Source: Flammeovirga aprica JL-4
GTDB lineage: Bacteria > Bacteroidota > Bacteroidia > Cytophagales > Flammeovirgaceae
Reading direction: 5' to 3'
NCBI RefSeq assembly: GCF_012844305.1
Contig: NZ_JABANE010000020.1
Coordinates: 1-64,000, forward strand
Length of the DNA stretch: 64,000 nucleotides
Part shown: in pieces, positions 17,766 to 27,716 of the stretch
How the letters are laid out: each line of letters starts with the position of its first letter
How positions within the stretch are numbered: the first letter of the stretch is position 1
Translations under genes and position numbers: made by a program
The notes under the pieces: generated by a model
The model's input: only the letters and a program-made list of their open reading frames with translations
What the model was told of the DNA's origin: nothing
Database searches by the model: none

Positions 17766-18335
17766 TTAGTAATCGTAGTTATTAATTATTTTCTTCTCCA
17801 ATTCAAGTAAATCTTTTTTCCTTTTCTTTATCTTTTTTACTGGTGAACCTGCATAAATATTAAATTCCTCACAATTACTATTTACCAAAGATAGAGCTCC
17901 TATTGCCACCCCTTCTCCAATAGTTACATTTGGTAATAATACACAACCAGAGCCAATAATAACATGCTTTTTAATCACAACACTACCTTTAGTAACATTT
18001 GTCAAGTCACTAGGTACCATAGGATTGGTCATAAATTCTCCAGAATAGTCATCATTACTTGAATAAATTGCAACTTTAGAGGATATATTTGAATAGTCGC
18101 ATAAAATTATCTTGCCCTTTCCTATTAATGAAGTATAACAACCTATATGAATGTAATTACCTATTAAAAAGTCCTCTTCCCCAGCAGATAAAATACAAAA
18201 ATCATCAATTCTAACATTATTCCCAATTGTAATATTTTGAACTCCGTAAAAAGACGCTTTATCAGATATGAGGACATTATCACCAATAGATTTAAATCCA
18301 ATACTACTTAATTGTTGCTTGCTTAAATAAGACAT
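17766..18335 (-). CDS. left-handed beta-helix (hexapeptide) acetyltransferase
   Basis: A 189-residue protein built of hexapeptide repeats: NVLISDKASFYGVQNITIGNNVRIDDFCIL, IGNYIHIGCYTSLIG, then VVIKKHVIIGSGCVLLPNVTIGEGVAIGALSLV and the terminal YAGSPVKKIKKR that caps many sugar O/N-acetyltransferases. The conserved catalytic His is likely in the KKHVIIGSG region. It overlaps the aminotransferase gene by one base and precedes the WecF-like gene by 43 nt, so it probably N-acetylates the 4-amino sugar made by the aminotransferase. O-acetylation is an alternative. Confidence 0.8.
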   Translation of the reverse strand: MSYLSKQQLSSIGFKSIGDNVLISDKASFYGVQNITIGNNVRIDDFCILSAGEEDFLIGNYIHIGCYTSLIGKGKIILCDYSNISSKVAIYSSNDDYSGEFMTNPMVPSDLTNVTKGSVVIKKHVIIGSGCVLLPNVTIGEGVAIGALSLVNSNCEEFNIYAGSPVKKIKKRKKDLLELEKKIINNYDY

Positions 18336-19417
18336 TATTTATATTTTAATGTTCTAATAATTAATCTTACGATTAAATCAATTTCTTCCTTTTTTAATTG
18401 AAAATATAAAGGTAAACACAAAACTCTATTTGAAATATCTTTCGCAATTGGTAAAGGATAAGATTCCACATAATCTAGTTCTGTTAATAATGGATAGAAA
18501 TATCGACGCGAATAAATATTATTCTCTTTCAAAATCAAATATACTTTCTCACATAATGCTTCTGAATTAAATAAAACAGGCATATAAGAAAAGTTATACA
18601 TACTTTCAGCTTGTATAGTTTGAAATGTTATATCATGACCTTTGAACCAGTTCATGTAGTATTGGTAATCATTATTCCTTTTTTGAATAATTTGATCAAT
18701 ATAGTTTAAATTAACTAAACCCATAGCTGCATGAAATTCAGAATTTTTACCATTTATACCTACCCCTGAAAACTTAAATTCACCATCGTGGCCAAAATTT
18801 CTCATTAAAGCAACTTTCTTAATAATATTTGGATCCTTTGAAAAAACTCCCCCACCTTCAACGGTATGAAATAATTTAGTAGCATGAAAACTTGTCGTAC
18901 TTATGTCTCCGTATTCAAAAATCGAACCCCCTTTATATTGTACTCCAAAACAGTGGGAGGCGTCATATATTACTTTCAAATCATATTCTTTAGCAATTTC
19001 ATTTATTTCATCAATTGCACAAGGGTTTCCATATACATGTGTAGCTAAAATACATGAAGTATTTTTAGTTATTGCATTTCTAATTTTTCCGGGATCAATA
19101 TTAAAAGTCAATGGATCTATATCAACAAAAATCGGAGTGCACCCTTCCCATACAATACTAGAGGTTGTTGCAACATAAGAAAAAGGCGTTGTGATTACTT
19201 CTCCTTTTATGTTTAAAGCTTTCATTGCAATCTGTAGAGCAATCGTACCATTTGAGACATATAAAAAATGATCTATTTTTAAGTACTCTTTTATACTTAA
19301 CTCTAAATTATTTACCAAAGGACCATTATTAGTCAACCAATTTCTTTCCCAAATATCATTAATTAAAGCTCCATATTCACTTTTAGGAGGCAAAAAAGGT
19401 TTTGTTACATTAATCAT
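18335..19417 (-). CDS. DegT/DnrJ/EryC1/StrS-family sugar aminotransferase
   Basis: A 360-residue PLP enzyme. Landmarks are YVSNGTIALQIAMKAL, VITTPFSYVATTSSIV, the IYDASHCFGVQY block that contacts PLP, and TSFHATKLFHTVEGGG, whose Lys forms the Schiff base. Presence of this Lys separates it from RfbH-type dehydrases, which have His at that position, so it does not supply the missing step for 3,6-dideoxyhexoses. It should transaminate a 4-keto-6-deoxy nucleotide sugar, WecE/VioA style. First gene of the three-gene unit ending at 16562. Confidence 0.9.
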   Translation of the reverse strand: MINVTKPFLPPKSEYGALINDIWERNWLTNNGPLVNNLELSIKEYLKIDHFLYVSNGTIALQIAMKALNIKGEVITTPFSYVATTSSIVWEGCTPIFVDIDPLTFNIDPGKIRNAITKNTSCILATHVYGNPCAIDEINEIAKEYDLKVIYDASHCFGVQYKGGSIFEYGDISTTSFHATKLFHTVEGGGVFSKDPNIIKKVALMRNFGHDGEFKFSGVGINGKNSEFHAAMGLVNLNYIDQIIQKRNNDYQYYMNWFKGHDITFQTIQAESMYNFSYMPVLFNSEALCEKVYLILKENNIYSRRYFYPLLTELDYVESYPLPIAKDISNRVLCLPLYFQLKKEEIDLIVRLIIRTLKYK

Positions 19418-19573
19418 TATGTATGAACAGTTCTATCAACTTCAAAAGAATCTATTTGGTAATAATCTTTCATCAAGCGGGATAACATATTATTAAGATT
19501 TCACACTGTTACCCATCAAAGAATTATTATATTTAAATAGATTGGTAAACATAATGTTTTTTTATAAATTTAT

Positions 19574-19581
19574 TACTTTTG
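19574..19581 (+). promoter_or_regulatory. candidate -7 promoter box for the LRR surface protein
   Basis: TACTTTTG matches TAnnTTTG and lies 39 nt before the ATG at 19621. No clean -33 TTTG is visible; a T-rich stretch occupies that position. Confidence 0.4.
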
Positions 19582-19620
19582 TATTAAAGTTATTTTGTAT
19601 TTAAGGTTAACTCCAGTTTC

Positions 19621-22600
19621 ATGTATACTTTCTTATTTAAATATATAACTGTTTTTTTTTTACTGATATTCCCTAATATCTTATTTTCTCAAATATCATA
19701 TCAAGATTCAATTGCCCTAATAGCTATAATGAATGAAAATCCAGGTAATACTATAAATTGGAACACTGATGAACCTGTGGATCAATGGGCAGGCATTAAC
19801 GTTCAGAATAATAGAGTTGTTTCCATAGATCTGAGACAAAAAAAATTAACTAATCTACCTGATGAAATCGGCAACCTTACTGCTGTCACAACACTTCTTG
19901 CTTTTCAAAATGAAATAAATCATATTTCTCCTCAAATAGGTAATATGACAGCACTTAGTATACTAAGTATTCACACCAATCAACTCAACGAACTTCCCAA
20001 AGAACTAGGAAATCTAAACCTTATAACTAGATTTTTCTTCAGTGACAATAATATTCAAAGCTTACCTGCAGAATTCCAATACCTTAATAACATCAATGAA
20101 ACTTGGGCTCAAAACAATAGACTGGGATACTCTGACCTTGAAATATTAGATATAAATAATATTACAACTAAGATATATTCCCCACAAAATAACCTTTCAG
20201 AAAATGTAACTATCTATTACAATAATACACATACGATTACCGTTCCAGACTCTGCTATAAACAATCAATACCAATGGTATAACTCACAAGGCCTGATAAA
20301 CGGAGAAACTAGTCGAAGTATAACCATTAACTCTGATGACTCATATTACTGCATAATCACTAACTCTGAATTCTCTAGCCTTGCTTCAATACAAACAGGG
20401 GAGTTTAACATGATTGATGCTACTGATTTTTTAAATGATTCCACTGCTATTGCGAATATCTACAAAAACAACCCTGATAATAATTTAAATTGGAATTTAA
20501 ACTCACCTATTTCAACTTGGCAAGGTGTTTTACACTCTGGAAATCCTCTAGATAGAGTAACGGAGTTAGACATAAGTATGAGTAATATTTCCATCTTACC
20601 CTCTGACATTAGTAATCTTGATGCTTTAAACAATCTACAGCTTCAAAATAATAACCTAATTTTCGAAGAATTAGAGAAAATAACACAGCCCTCACCCAAT
20701 AATTTTATCTATAGCCCTCAAAATAAAGTTGGTTCATCAGAGGTTATCCCATATAGTGGTAATCCAATAACACTCTCTCTACCTGTTGAAATCTCTTCCC
20801 CTAATAATACTTATCAATGGTTTAAAGATGATGTTCCGGTTAGCTCAAATGGAAATAGTAGCTCACTCACTACCAGTAAATTGGGAACATACTACTGTGA
20901 AATAAACAACTCCGTTTTCACTCAACTGACTTTAATTTCTGAGCCTCAATATATCCTAGATCCTGTCGTTTTTGCTAATGACTCCTCTGCTGTTGCTGAA
21001 ATTTACTCTAAAAATTCTCAAAACAGTTTAGAATGGAATACTTCACTCCCAATCACAACATGGAATGGTGTAAATTTCACAAATGGAAGGGTTAATTCTT
21101 TAAAAATTGAAAATGCAGCAATTGATACTATACCAAAATCAATCAGCATACTTGATGAATTAGACACTTTATGGATTAATAATAACAATATTACTTTTGA
21201 AATGATGGAAGCTATCACTGCTACTCCTGTTAATTTCATCTATCAACCTCAGCAAAAAATTGGCAAAGAAGTTTCTTTTGATATAACTGGAGGAAAAACT
21301 GCCTCTCTTGAAATTCCTTCTACTTTCGATCCGAACACCGCCAATAACAATTATCAATGGTACTTGAATGATATTTCAAATCCAATACAAAATGCAAATA
21401 GCAGAACATACAATACTTCAGTACCGGGTATTTATTTTTGTACTATTTCAAACAATAACTTTCCTCTATTAACATTACAAACCAATAATTACATTCTGTT
21501 TGATCAAGATCAATTACAAAATGACTCAACCGCTGTTTTACAAATATTATATGATAATCCTCAAAGTACTTTAAATTGGCAAGATGACCAACCTATTCAT
21601 ACTTGGGATGGTATATCTATCAATAACTTTAGAGTTACGGCGATTAATATTGATAATAAAAATATTACGAATATCACTAATAGAATTGGTGAATTACAAT
21701 TTCTAGACTCTTTAATCATCAGTAACAATAACATTCAAGAATTACCTAATGAAATAGGAGCAAATACCAATCTGATTGTTTTTGATGCTCACAATAATAA
21801 CTTCAATAGTTTAAATCCATTAGTAGGAAATTGGAATAAAATTAAGTACGTCAATCTGATGAAGAATCAAATAGATTCATTACCTCTACAAAAAGAGCAA
21901 TGGAGTGCTATTGATACACTTCTTATACAAGAGAATAAACTAACCTTCAAGGATATAACAATTTTCCCCAATTCAATAGATAAGTATAATTACAATCCTC
22001 AGGATTCAATTGGAGAGGTTAGAAAATATACTATTACAAGACCTACTACTATTAGTATTGACTACACTATTGATTCAGAGGTACAAAATATTGAGATCCA
22101 ATGGTATTACAATCAAAATATTATAAACGGAGCAACTGAAGATTCTATCATTCTAGACAACCCTGGAATTTATAATTACACATTTAAAAATGACAATTAC
22201 CCTGAACTTACACTCACTAGTAGAAATATTAATGTCTCAAGAGGAAATGGTACAGATCCTTTAGACTCACTTGCTCTGATCGCTATCTTGAATAATAATC
22301 CAGGTAATACTATAAATTGGAACACTGATGAACCTGTGGATCAATGGGCAGGCATTAACGTTCAGAATAATAGAGTTGTTTCCATAGATCTGAGACAAAA
22401 AAAATTAACTAATCTACCTGATGAAATCGGCAACCTTACTGCTGTCACAACACTTCTTGCTTTTCAAAATGAAATAAATCATATTTCTCCTCAAATAGGT
22501 AATATGACAGCACTTAGTATACTAAGTATTCACACCAATCAACTCAACGAACTTCCCAAAGAACTAGGAAATCTAAACCTTATAACTAGATTTTTCTTCA

Positions 22601-25173
22601 GTGACAATAATATTCAAAGCTTACCTGCAGAATTCCAATACCTTAATAACATCAATGAAACTTGGGCTCAAAACAATAGACTGGGATACTCTGACCTTGA
22701 AATATTAGATATAAATAATATTACAACTAAGATATATTCCCCACAAAATAACCTTTCAGAAAATGTAACTATCTATTACAATAATACACATACGATTACC
22801 GTTCCAGACTCTGCTGTAAACAATCAATACCAATGGTATAACTCACAAGGCCTGATAAACGGAGAAACTAATAGAAATTTTAATGTAACTTCAGAAGATA
22901 TATATTACTGTATCATCACAAACCCTGATTTCCCAGATTTAGCTCAAATTCAAACTGGAAATTACACTTTGATTAATGCATCAGCGTTCTTTGCCGATTC
23001 AATAGCTTTATTATCACTAAGTTCTGTCAATCCTAAAGTTAATTTAAATTGGGATCCATCTTTACAAGTAGCAAATTGGGATAGTATTTCACATTCAGGG
23101 TTCCAAGGAAACCCAATTTTTGCAGTAAAATTACATAATGTAGGATTGATAACAATCCCTTCCGATTTCACAATTAATGGAGCCTTATTAAACCTAGACA
23201 CCTTTGATATTTCAAAGAATCAATTAACCTTCTATGATCTCTATAATGCTCAAGCTATTATCAATCAAAATGCAGAATTAATTAATTATTCTGATCAAGC
23301 TACTGTTGGTGAAGAGCGAGCCTTCGCATTTACAAATAATGAAATAACGCTTACAATAGACCCCACAATACAAGATACCAGAAATAATTATCAGTGGTAT
23401 AAAGATAAAGTGAGGATTGAAGGAGCAAATACATCTTCTTATACAACATCTGAGATTGGTCAGTACTACTGTGCTGTTACCAATGATGATTTTAGAGATT
23501 TAACATTGCAATCTGCTTTCTCCTATATTTATAGTGAAAGTGATTTTATAAGTGACTCTACTATTGTCGCTTCAATTTATACTGACCCTAGAAATAATGG
23601 AAATTTATTAGATTGGGACTTAACATCACCAATTTCAGAATGGTCAGGAGTACAGCTTGTGGGAGGTGCAGGAAGAGTTCAAGGGCTAATTTTGGAGGAT
23701 AAAAAGTTAAATGCTTTGCCTGATAATATTGGTGAACTTGCTCAAATGGAGACATTGGATATTGGTAATAATACAATTACTACTTTACCAGCAAGCATTG
23801 AAAATTTACAAGAGTTGAAAGCACTAAAAATCAGTAATAATGGTATCAGTACTATTATTGATGGTATTTATAATTTAGGAAACTTAGAAGTTTTAGATAT
23901 TCAAGGTAATAATCTTCATGTATTAGATGAAAAAGTAAACGGATTAGTAAATTTAGAACTCGTTCAAATGCAAAACAATCATTTTACTTTTGACGATATT
24001 GGCCGTATACCTCAAACTTCTCAAAAAGAATATAATCCTCAAGGTATTGTAGGCGAAGAGCAAAGAATAGCAACTTCTGGTAATATTACAATTCAGATAG
24101 ATTCTACTATTGACCCTGATGTAACCTCAAATCAATATCAATGGTTCTATGAAGGACTTTTGATTCCTGGGGCAAACGAAAGAGAATACTTTGTAAGTTC
24201 TGAATTTGGAGAGTATGTATGTGAGATTAACAACCCCAACTACAGTGATTTAACATTAACTACCGCAAGTGTTTTTGTGGTTATTGGCACCACAAACCCT
24301 GAAGATTCTTTAGTATTGAATAGCATTAAAGAGCTCAATGCTAATCATACGCTAAATTGGTCCATTGATGATCCTGTTGGACTTTGGGAAGGTGTAAAAG
24401 TGGATGGTTATACAGCAAGGGTTGTTGAGTTAGATATTTGGAATAAAAATATCGATGTACTGCCTGTTAATTTTGCTACACTTGATGCATTAAGAAGCGT
24501 AAATATTAGTGCGAACAATCTCTTTGAATTACCCGATGACATTGGAGACCTTGAACCAAGTTTAACCTATTTCAATGCCTCTCAGAATCATCTCACTTTT
24601 GCAGAATTGGATAAAGTAAGGTTAAGAAATTCAAACCAAAGAATCAATTTTGTGTATGGCAATCAAAAGTTAGTAGGTGAAGCAGATCTGACCATCACTC
24701 TGGAAAATGGTGTGAATTACCTTGAAGTTCCAAAGCAAGACCAAACTGAAAATGATGCTTACCAATGGTATTATAAAGGAAGCCCTTTAGAAGGGGAAAC
24801 CGCTGATTCTATAAGAGTCAATAACATCGGAGAATATAACTATACCATCACCAATTCTCATTATAAAGATATTGTCCTCACTTCCTTTCCTATTCTTGTG
24901 GATGGTGTAACAGGAATTAAAAATCCTATTGCTAGCAAAATATCTGTTTACCCTAATCCAACGGATAGTGATATTAATGTTCTAACTTTTGAGGATATAA
25001 GGATTTTAGAAGTAAGTGTTTTTGATGTTACTGGTAAAGAATTTAAGGTAGAAAGTAGAGCGAAATCATTGTATAAATGGACTATTGATTTGCAGGATAT
25101 TCCTAGTGGGATGTATTTGGTAAGAGTGAATACGGATAAAGGAATTGCTGCCATCAAAGTATCCAAGAGGTGA
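19621..25173 (+). CDS. 1850-residue modular LRR/Ig-like surface protein with T9SS sorting domain
   Basis: An N-terminal signal peptide (FLLIFPNILFSQ, about 25 residues) leads into eight modules of about 150-270 residues. Each begins with a DS-x-x-x-L/I-x-x-x-N-P-x-N-x-LNW-x-x-x-x-P-I-x-x-W-x-GV block. Leucine-rich repeats follow (NLPDEIGNL, IQSLPAEF, INNNNITFE), then an Ig-like segment with NxYQWY and YxCxI/Vx(N/S). The last 85 residues (ISVYPNPTDSDINV, GKEFKV, IPSGMYLVRVNTDKG, IKVSK) are a classic T9SS type A sorting domain, so the protein is exported and anchored or released at the cell surface. Modules 1 and 5 share a 571-bp block differing at one base. A role in adhesion or recognition is inferred from architecture only. 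Confidence 0.88.
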   Translation: MYTFLFKYITVFFLLIFPNILFSQISYQDSIALIAIMNENPGNTINWNTDEPVDQWAGINVQNNRVVSIDLRQKKLTNLPDEIGNLTAVTTLLAFQNEINHISPQIGNMTALSILSIHTNQLNELPKELGNLNLITRFFFSDNNIQSLPAEFQYLNNINETWAQNNRLGYSDLEILDINNITTKIYSPQNNLSENVTIYYNNTHTITVPDSAINNQYQWYNSQGLINGETSRSITINSDDSYYCIITNSEFSSLASIQTGEFNMIDATDFLNDSTAIANIYKNNPDNNLNWNLNSPISTWQGVLHSGNPLDRVTELDISMSNISILPSDISNLDALNNLQLQNNNLIFEELEKITQPSPNNFIYSPQNKVGSSEVIPYSGNPITLSLPVEISSPNNTYQWFKDDVPVSSNGNSSSLTTSKLGTYYCEINNSVFTQLTLISEPQYILDPVVFANDSSAVAEIYSKNSQNSLEWNTSLPITTWNGVNFTNGRVNSLKIENAAIDTIPKSISILDELDTLWINNNNITFEMMEAITATPVNFIYQPQQKIGKEVSFDITGGKTASLEIPSTFDPNTANNNYQWYLNDISNPIQNANSRTYNTSVPGIYFCTISNNNFPLLTLQTNNYILFDQDQLQNDSTAVLQILYDNPQSTLNWQDDQPIHTWDGISINNFRVTAINIDNKNITNITNRIGELQFLDSLIISNNNIQELPNEIGANTNLIVFDAHNNNFNSLNPLVGNWNKIKYVNLMKNQIDSLPLQKEQWSAIDTLLIQENKLTFKDITIFPNSIDKYNYNPQDSIGEVRKYTITRPTTISIDYTIDSEVQNIEIQWYYNQNIINGATEDSIILDNPGIYNYTFKNDNYPELTLTSRNINVSRGNGTDPLDSLALIAILNNNPGNTINWNTDEPVDQWAGINVQNNRVVSIDLRQKKLTNLPDEIGNLTAVTTLLAFQNEINHISPQIGNMTALSILSIHTNQLNELPKELGNLNLITRFFFSDNNIQSLPAEFQYLNNINETWAQNNRLGYSDLEILDINNITTKIYSPQNNLSENVTIYYNNTHTITVPDSAVNNQYQWYNSQGLINGETNRNFNVTSEDIYYCIITNPDFPDLAQIQTGNYTLINASAFFADSIALLSLSSVNPKVNLNWDPSLQVANWDSISHSGFQGNPIFAVKLHNVGLITIPSDFTINGALLNLDTFDISKNQLTFYDLYNAQAIINQNAELINYSDQATVGEERAFAFTNNEITLTIDPTIQDTRNNYQWYKDKVRIEGANTSSYTTSEIGQYYCAVTNDDFRDLTLQSAFSYIYSESDFISDSTIVASIYTDPRNNGNLLDWDLTSPISEWSGVQLVGGAGRVQGLILEDKKLNALPDNIGELAQMETLDIGNNTITTLPASIENLQELKALKISNNGISTIIDGIYNLGNLEVLDIQGNNLHVLDEKVNGLVNLELVQMQNNHFTFDDIGRIPQTSQKEYNPQGIVGEEQRIATSGNITIQIDSTIDPDVTSNQYQWFYEGLLIPGANEREYFVSSEFGEYVCEINNPNYSDLTLTTASVFVVIGTTNPEDSLVLNSIKELNANHTLNWSIDDPVGLWEGVKVDGYTARVVELDIWNKNIDVLPVNFATLDALRSVNISANNLFELPDDIGDLEPSLTYFNASQNHLTFAELDKVRLRNSNQRINFVYGNQKLVGEADLTITLENGVNYLEVPKQDQTENDAYQWYYKGSPLEGETADSIRVNNIGEYNYTITNSHYKDIVLTSFPILVDGVTGIKNPIASKISVYPNPTDSDINVLTFEDIRILEVSVFDVTGKEFKVESRAKSLYKWTIDLQDIPSGMYLVRVNTDKGIAAIKVSKR
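19741..20311 (+). repeat. long direct repeat inside the LRR gene, copy 1
   Basis: Base-for-base comparison with 22300-22870 (offset 2559 bp, a multiple of three) shows one difference, A20257 versus G22816 (Ile to Val). Flanking module sequence is much more divergent, so the identity is local and recent. Confidence 0.97.
22300..22870 (+). repeat. long direct repeat inside the LRR gene, copy 2
   Basis: Second copy of the 571-bp block at 19741-20311, covering one LRR set and the first half of the following Ig-like segment. The reading frame is preserved. Confidence 0.97.
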
Positions 25174-25183
25174 TCTTTTATTA

Positions 25184-25229
25184 CCTACATCATTAACCCA
25201 TGATTTAAATCATGGGTTAATGATGTAGG
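25184..25229. repeat. REP-like 46-nt perfect palindrome
   Basis: Perfect inverted repeat with 23-nt arms around CCCATGATTTAAATCATGGG, starting 11 nt after the LRR stop codon. No T-run follows on the plus strand, so it may act as an mRNA 3' stabiliser rather than a standard terminator. Confidence 0.85.
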
Positions 25230-25263
25230 CGTAAATGTAGCTATTCCACATTCCAGATGTTTC

Positions 25264-25441
25264 ATAGACCCATAATTGAAATTATGTTTTTTTTGAGAAA
25301 GCATCTCGTTTATCAGCTTTTGATGAAACTTATAAGAATTGAGATAAATTCAACAATTGTAAATCATTGAAGCATATCAAGATTCTAATGAAAATTATTA
25401 AGTGGAATAGCTTCCCAAAAGCCCATGACTTCGAGTCATGG
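25264..25441 (-). repeat. degenerate family A core
   Basis: Read left to right it begins with the CCCATAATTGAAATTATG hairpin and ends with GCTTCCCAAAAGCCCATGAC and its palindrome, the mirror order of the copies at 52195 and 57208. The AGTACT-type termini are not recognisable, so this is an old or truncated copy. Confidence 0.55.
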
Positions 25442-25472
25442 GAATCAGTATTTTACCTTGTGAATTTTTCAA

Positions 25473-25588
25473 AAAATGGTTCTTGTTGGGGTTCAGTGGA
25501 CGTTGCAATGCAACATCCCTACAAGGGCAACCATCGTAACAACTAATTTAAGGACCACATCACAATACATTTTCTTAACTCTTAACTC
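25473..25588. repeat. family B element, copy B2
   Basis: Left arm ATGGTTCTTGTTGGGG, an inner palindrome GACGTTGCAATGCAACATCC and right end TTTTCTTAACTCTTAACTC. Its right end meets the stop codon of the ABC transporter gene (25587). Confidence 0.65.
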
Positions 25589-27317
25589 AAATAACTTCTT
25601 CTTCTTTTTTGATTTCTATTATTCTATCACAGTCTTCTAAAGTACTTAGTCTGTGAGCGATGATGATAATAGTAAGGTTGGATTCTGATAGTTTATGGAT
25701 CGATTCTGTAATTTCTTTTTCTGTCTGCGTATCAAGTGCTGATGTTGCTTCATCAAAGAAGAGAATTTCAGCATCAAAATAAAGGGCTCTCGCAATGCCT
25801 ACTCTTTGACGTTGTCCTCCTGATAATTTTGTTCCGTTCTCCCCTATTCTAGTGTGCACTCCATTCTCTAGTTCTTGGCTTACTTCGAAAAGAGATGCTT
25901 TTTTTAGTACTTCTTCTAGTTTTTGGTAATCTATATTTTCTTCTTTAACACCAAAAGCGATGTTTTCTGCTAAAGATGCATCAATTATATATACGGATTG
26001 TTGTACATAGCCTACTTTGTGATAGAAATCGTCTACATATTCATCTCCAAAAACTTGATCATCGATAAGGTATTGGCCTTTTGTGACTTTTAGAAAACCT
26101 AAAAGGATATTCATGATAGTAGTTTTTCCTGAACCAGAAGGTCCTATTAAACCAATGGTTTCACCTTTTTTAATCAGTAAAGAAAAGTCTTTAATGATAC
26201 TTTTTTCATTTGCATCAGGGTATTGAAATTCTATGTTTTTTAATTCTAACGAATGTTCAAAAGTTAGTTCCTTCTGAATGGTTTTTGTATGATGCAATTC
26301 TTGTTTAAGAGGGTCTAGCACCTTAAATGTCCATTTATATTGATTCAATCCATTTAAATAGGTCATCATTCTATTAATAGATGGCATTATTCTGAAACCC
26401 GCAATTGCAAAAACACCTAACAATTGAAGTAATTCAATCCTAGAATTTAAATAATATACACCATAAACATTCATTATTAGAATTGCTAACATTAATGCCG
26501 TTTCAATTACTCTTGTTGGTGCTAGGTTGTAGATATTAGAATCAATATTTACTTTGACTAATTTATCTAGATCTTTGTTCATTCGAGAACGAAATAACTT
26601 TTCAGAACCAGAGATAATAACATCAACATAACCAAATATACTTTGAAAAACACTTTGACCTAATCTAGGTCCAACCTCCATTCTTGTTTGACCTATCACT
26701 AATGATTTATTTCGAACAAATTTATATAAAACAAAAAATACAGGAATCACAATTGAAGCCAATAATACTAATATTTTGTAATCATAAATCGCTATACTTA
26801 TTATAATAGAGAGTAAAATGATAATTTCATTTAAAATATTTAATACTCCCAAAACTTGTGAATTTGCAAAATTTTGTGTCGCTGCTTGAATATTTCGATT
26901 AAGCACATTAGAATTCTGTTCCTTAAAAAACAAAAAACCTTTCCTGTAATATATCTGATGTAGTCGCTTGGCAAAATCGCTATATAACCCCATCGCAAAC
27001 TCACTCTGCAATTTCACAATAAACATCCCTGAAATATTTTTCACCACAACAACAATAAATAAAACAGATGTCAATAAAATGATAAATTGCTTATCATCCG
27101 TCAAACCGAATAAGTTGTAAATCCAGTTGGCCCATGCATATTTATTGATTACATCATCTTCTAATAAAACGGCGAAAACGGGGAGCATGGCACTTAAACC
27201 TATTAATTCTAATCCTGAATTAATGAATAAGAGTATGCTGACGCCTATGGCTTTGACTTTTTGATCTTTGGGTAAAACAGAACGAATAAATTGTATGGTC
27301 TGAAAAATGATATTCAT
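25587..27317 (-). CDS. ABC transporter, fused permease-ATPase (PglK/MsbA-like flippase)
   Basis: A 576-residue half-transporter. The first 330 residues contain about six membrane helices starting SILLFINSGLELIGLSAMLPVF. The ATPase domain follows: GLIGPSGSGKTT (Walker A, about residues 387-398), a Q-loop near VGYVQQSVYI, LSGGQRQRVGIARAL (signature, about 494) and ILFFDEATSALD (Walker B), with IIIIAHRLST as the switch His. Lipid-linked oligosaccharide flippases of the PglK type have this single-chain layout. Its position next to surface-glycan genes makes glycan export plausible, while lipid A or lipid export are alternatives. It is a single-gene minus-strand unit. Confidence 0.88.
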   Translation of the reverse strand: MNIIFQTIQFIRSVLPKDQKVKAIGVSILLFINSGLELIGLSAMLPVFAVLLEDDVINKYAWANWIYNLFGLTDDKQFIILLTSVLFIVVVVKNISGMFIVKLQSEFAMGLYSDFAKRLHQIYYRKGFLFFKEQNSNVLNRNIQAATQNFANSQVLGVLNILNEIIILLSIIISIAIYDYKILVLLASIVIPVFFVLYKFVRNKSLVIGQTRMEVGPRLGQSVFQSIFGYVDVIISGSEKLFRSRMNKDLDKLVKVNIDSNIYNLAPTRVIETALMLAILIMNVYGVYYLNSRIELLQLLGVFAIAGFRIMPSINRMMTYLNGLNQYKWTFKVLDPLKQELHHTKTIQKELTFEHSLELKNIEFQYPDANEKSIIKDFSLLIKKGETIGLIGPSGSGKTTIMNILLGFLKVTKGQYLIDDQVFGDEYVDDFYHKVGYVQQSVYIIDASLAENIAFGVKEENIDYQKLEEVLKKASLFEVSQELENGVHTRIGENGTKLSGGQRQRVGIARALYFDAEILFFDEATSALDTQTEKEITESIHKLSESNLTIIIIAHRLSTLEDCDRIIEIKKEEEVI

Positions 27318-27429
27318 AATAAAAAATGTTCTTCAAGTTATTGTGCTTCATCATAAGATTTATTTAACGTTAGTACTTCGTTTTATGATGAAGGTTTTTT
27401 AATTCAAGTTTGAATACTGTTTAGCGACA

Positions 27430-27437
27430 CAAATATA
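27430..27437 (-). promoter_or_regulatory. candidate -7 promoter box for the ABC transporter
   Basis: On the minus strand this reads TATATTTG, a match to TAnnTTTG, about 113 nt upstream of the start codon at 27317. No clear -33 element is present. Confidence 0.3.
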
Positions 27438-27505
27438 GGGGAATTGAATGAAGTGGGGGAATTCTTTTGGGAAAAAGTGAATTTGTGGTCATTATTAAAA
27501 ACAAA

Positions 27506-27534
27506 AAAGCCACTCTCCATTGAAAAGTGGCTTT
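27506..27534 (-). terminator. intrinsic terminator of the fucosidase gene
   Basis: On the minus strand the stem AAAGCCACT / AGTGGCTTT closes an 11-nt loop and is followed by TTTGTTTTT. It lies about 180 nt after the fucosidase stop, because a 165-bp family C element sits in between. Confidence 0.8.
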
Positions 27535-27546
27535 ATTACTGTGATC

Positions 27547-27711
27547 TTAAGCTGTTGTACAATTAAAATTGAAAGTTTTGTTTTTTCTTTTTTTGCCTAC
27601 TCTGCGTTAGAATATCATCACGTAGCTAAGGCTATGCTCTTCTATTCTGCCTTGATTAGACTTAAAAATAATGATCCAACTTATTCCAATTTCAAATGTT
27701 CAACTGCTTAA
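27547..27711. mobile_element. family C MITE, copy C1 (165 bp)
   Basis: Imperfect terminal inverted repeats (about 18 of 23 positions) begin TTAAGCTGTTGTACAATTAA and end CAACTGCTTAA, with TTAA at both outer ends. The interior (GCGTTAGAATATCATCACG and on) is closely repeated at 51035-51199, which is exactly the same length. No convincing coding content. Confidence 0.8.
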
Positions 27712-27716
27712 AATAT

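Noticed and set aside
18335..19417. DegT-family gene as RfbH (3-dehydrase for 3,6-dideoxysugars)
   Set aside because: The PLP-binding lysine is present in TKLFHTVEGG, as in true aminotransferases; RfbH carries His there.
27520..27711. 63-codon frame downstream of the fucosidase gene
   Set aside because: It lies almost wholly inside the family C MITE and runs through the terminator; no protein features.
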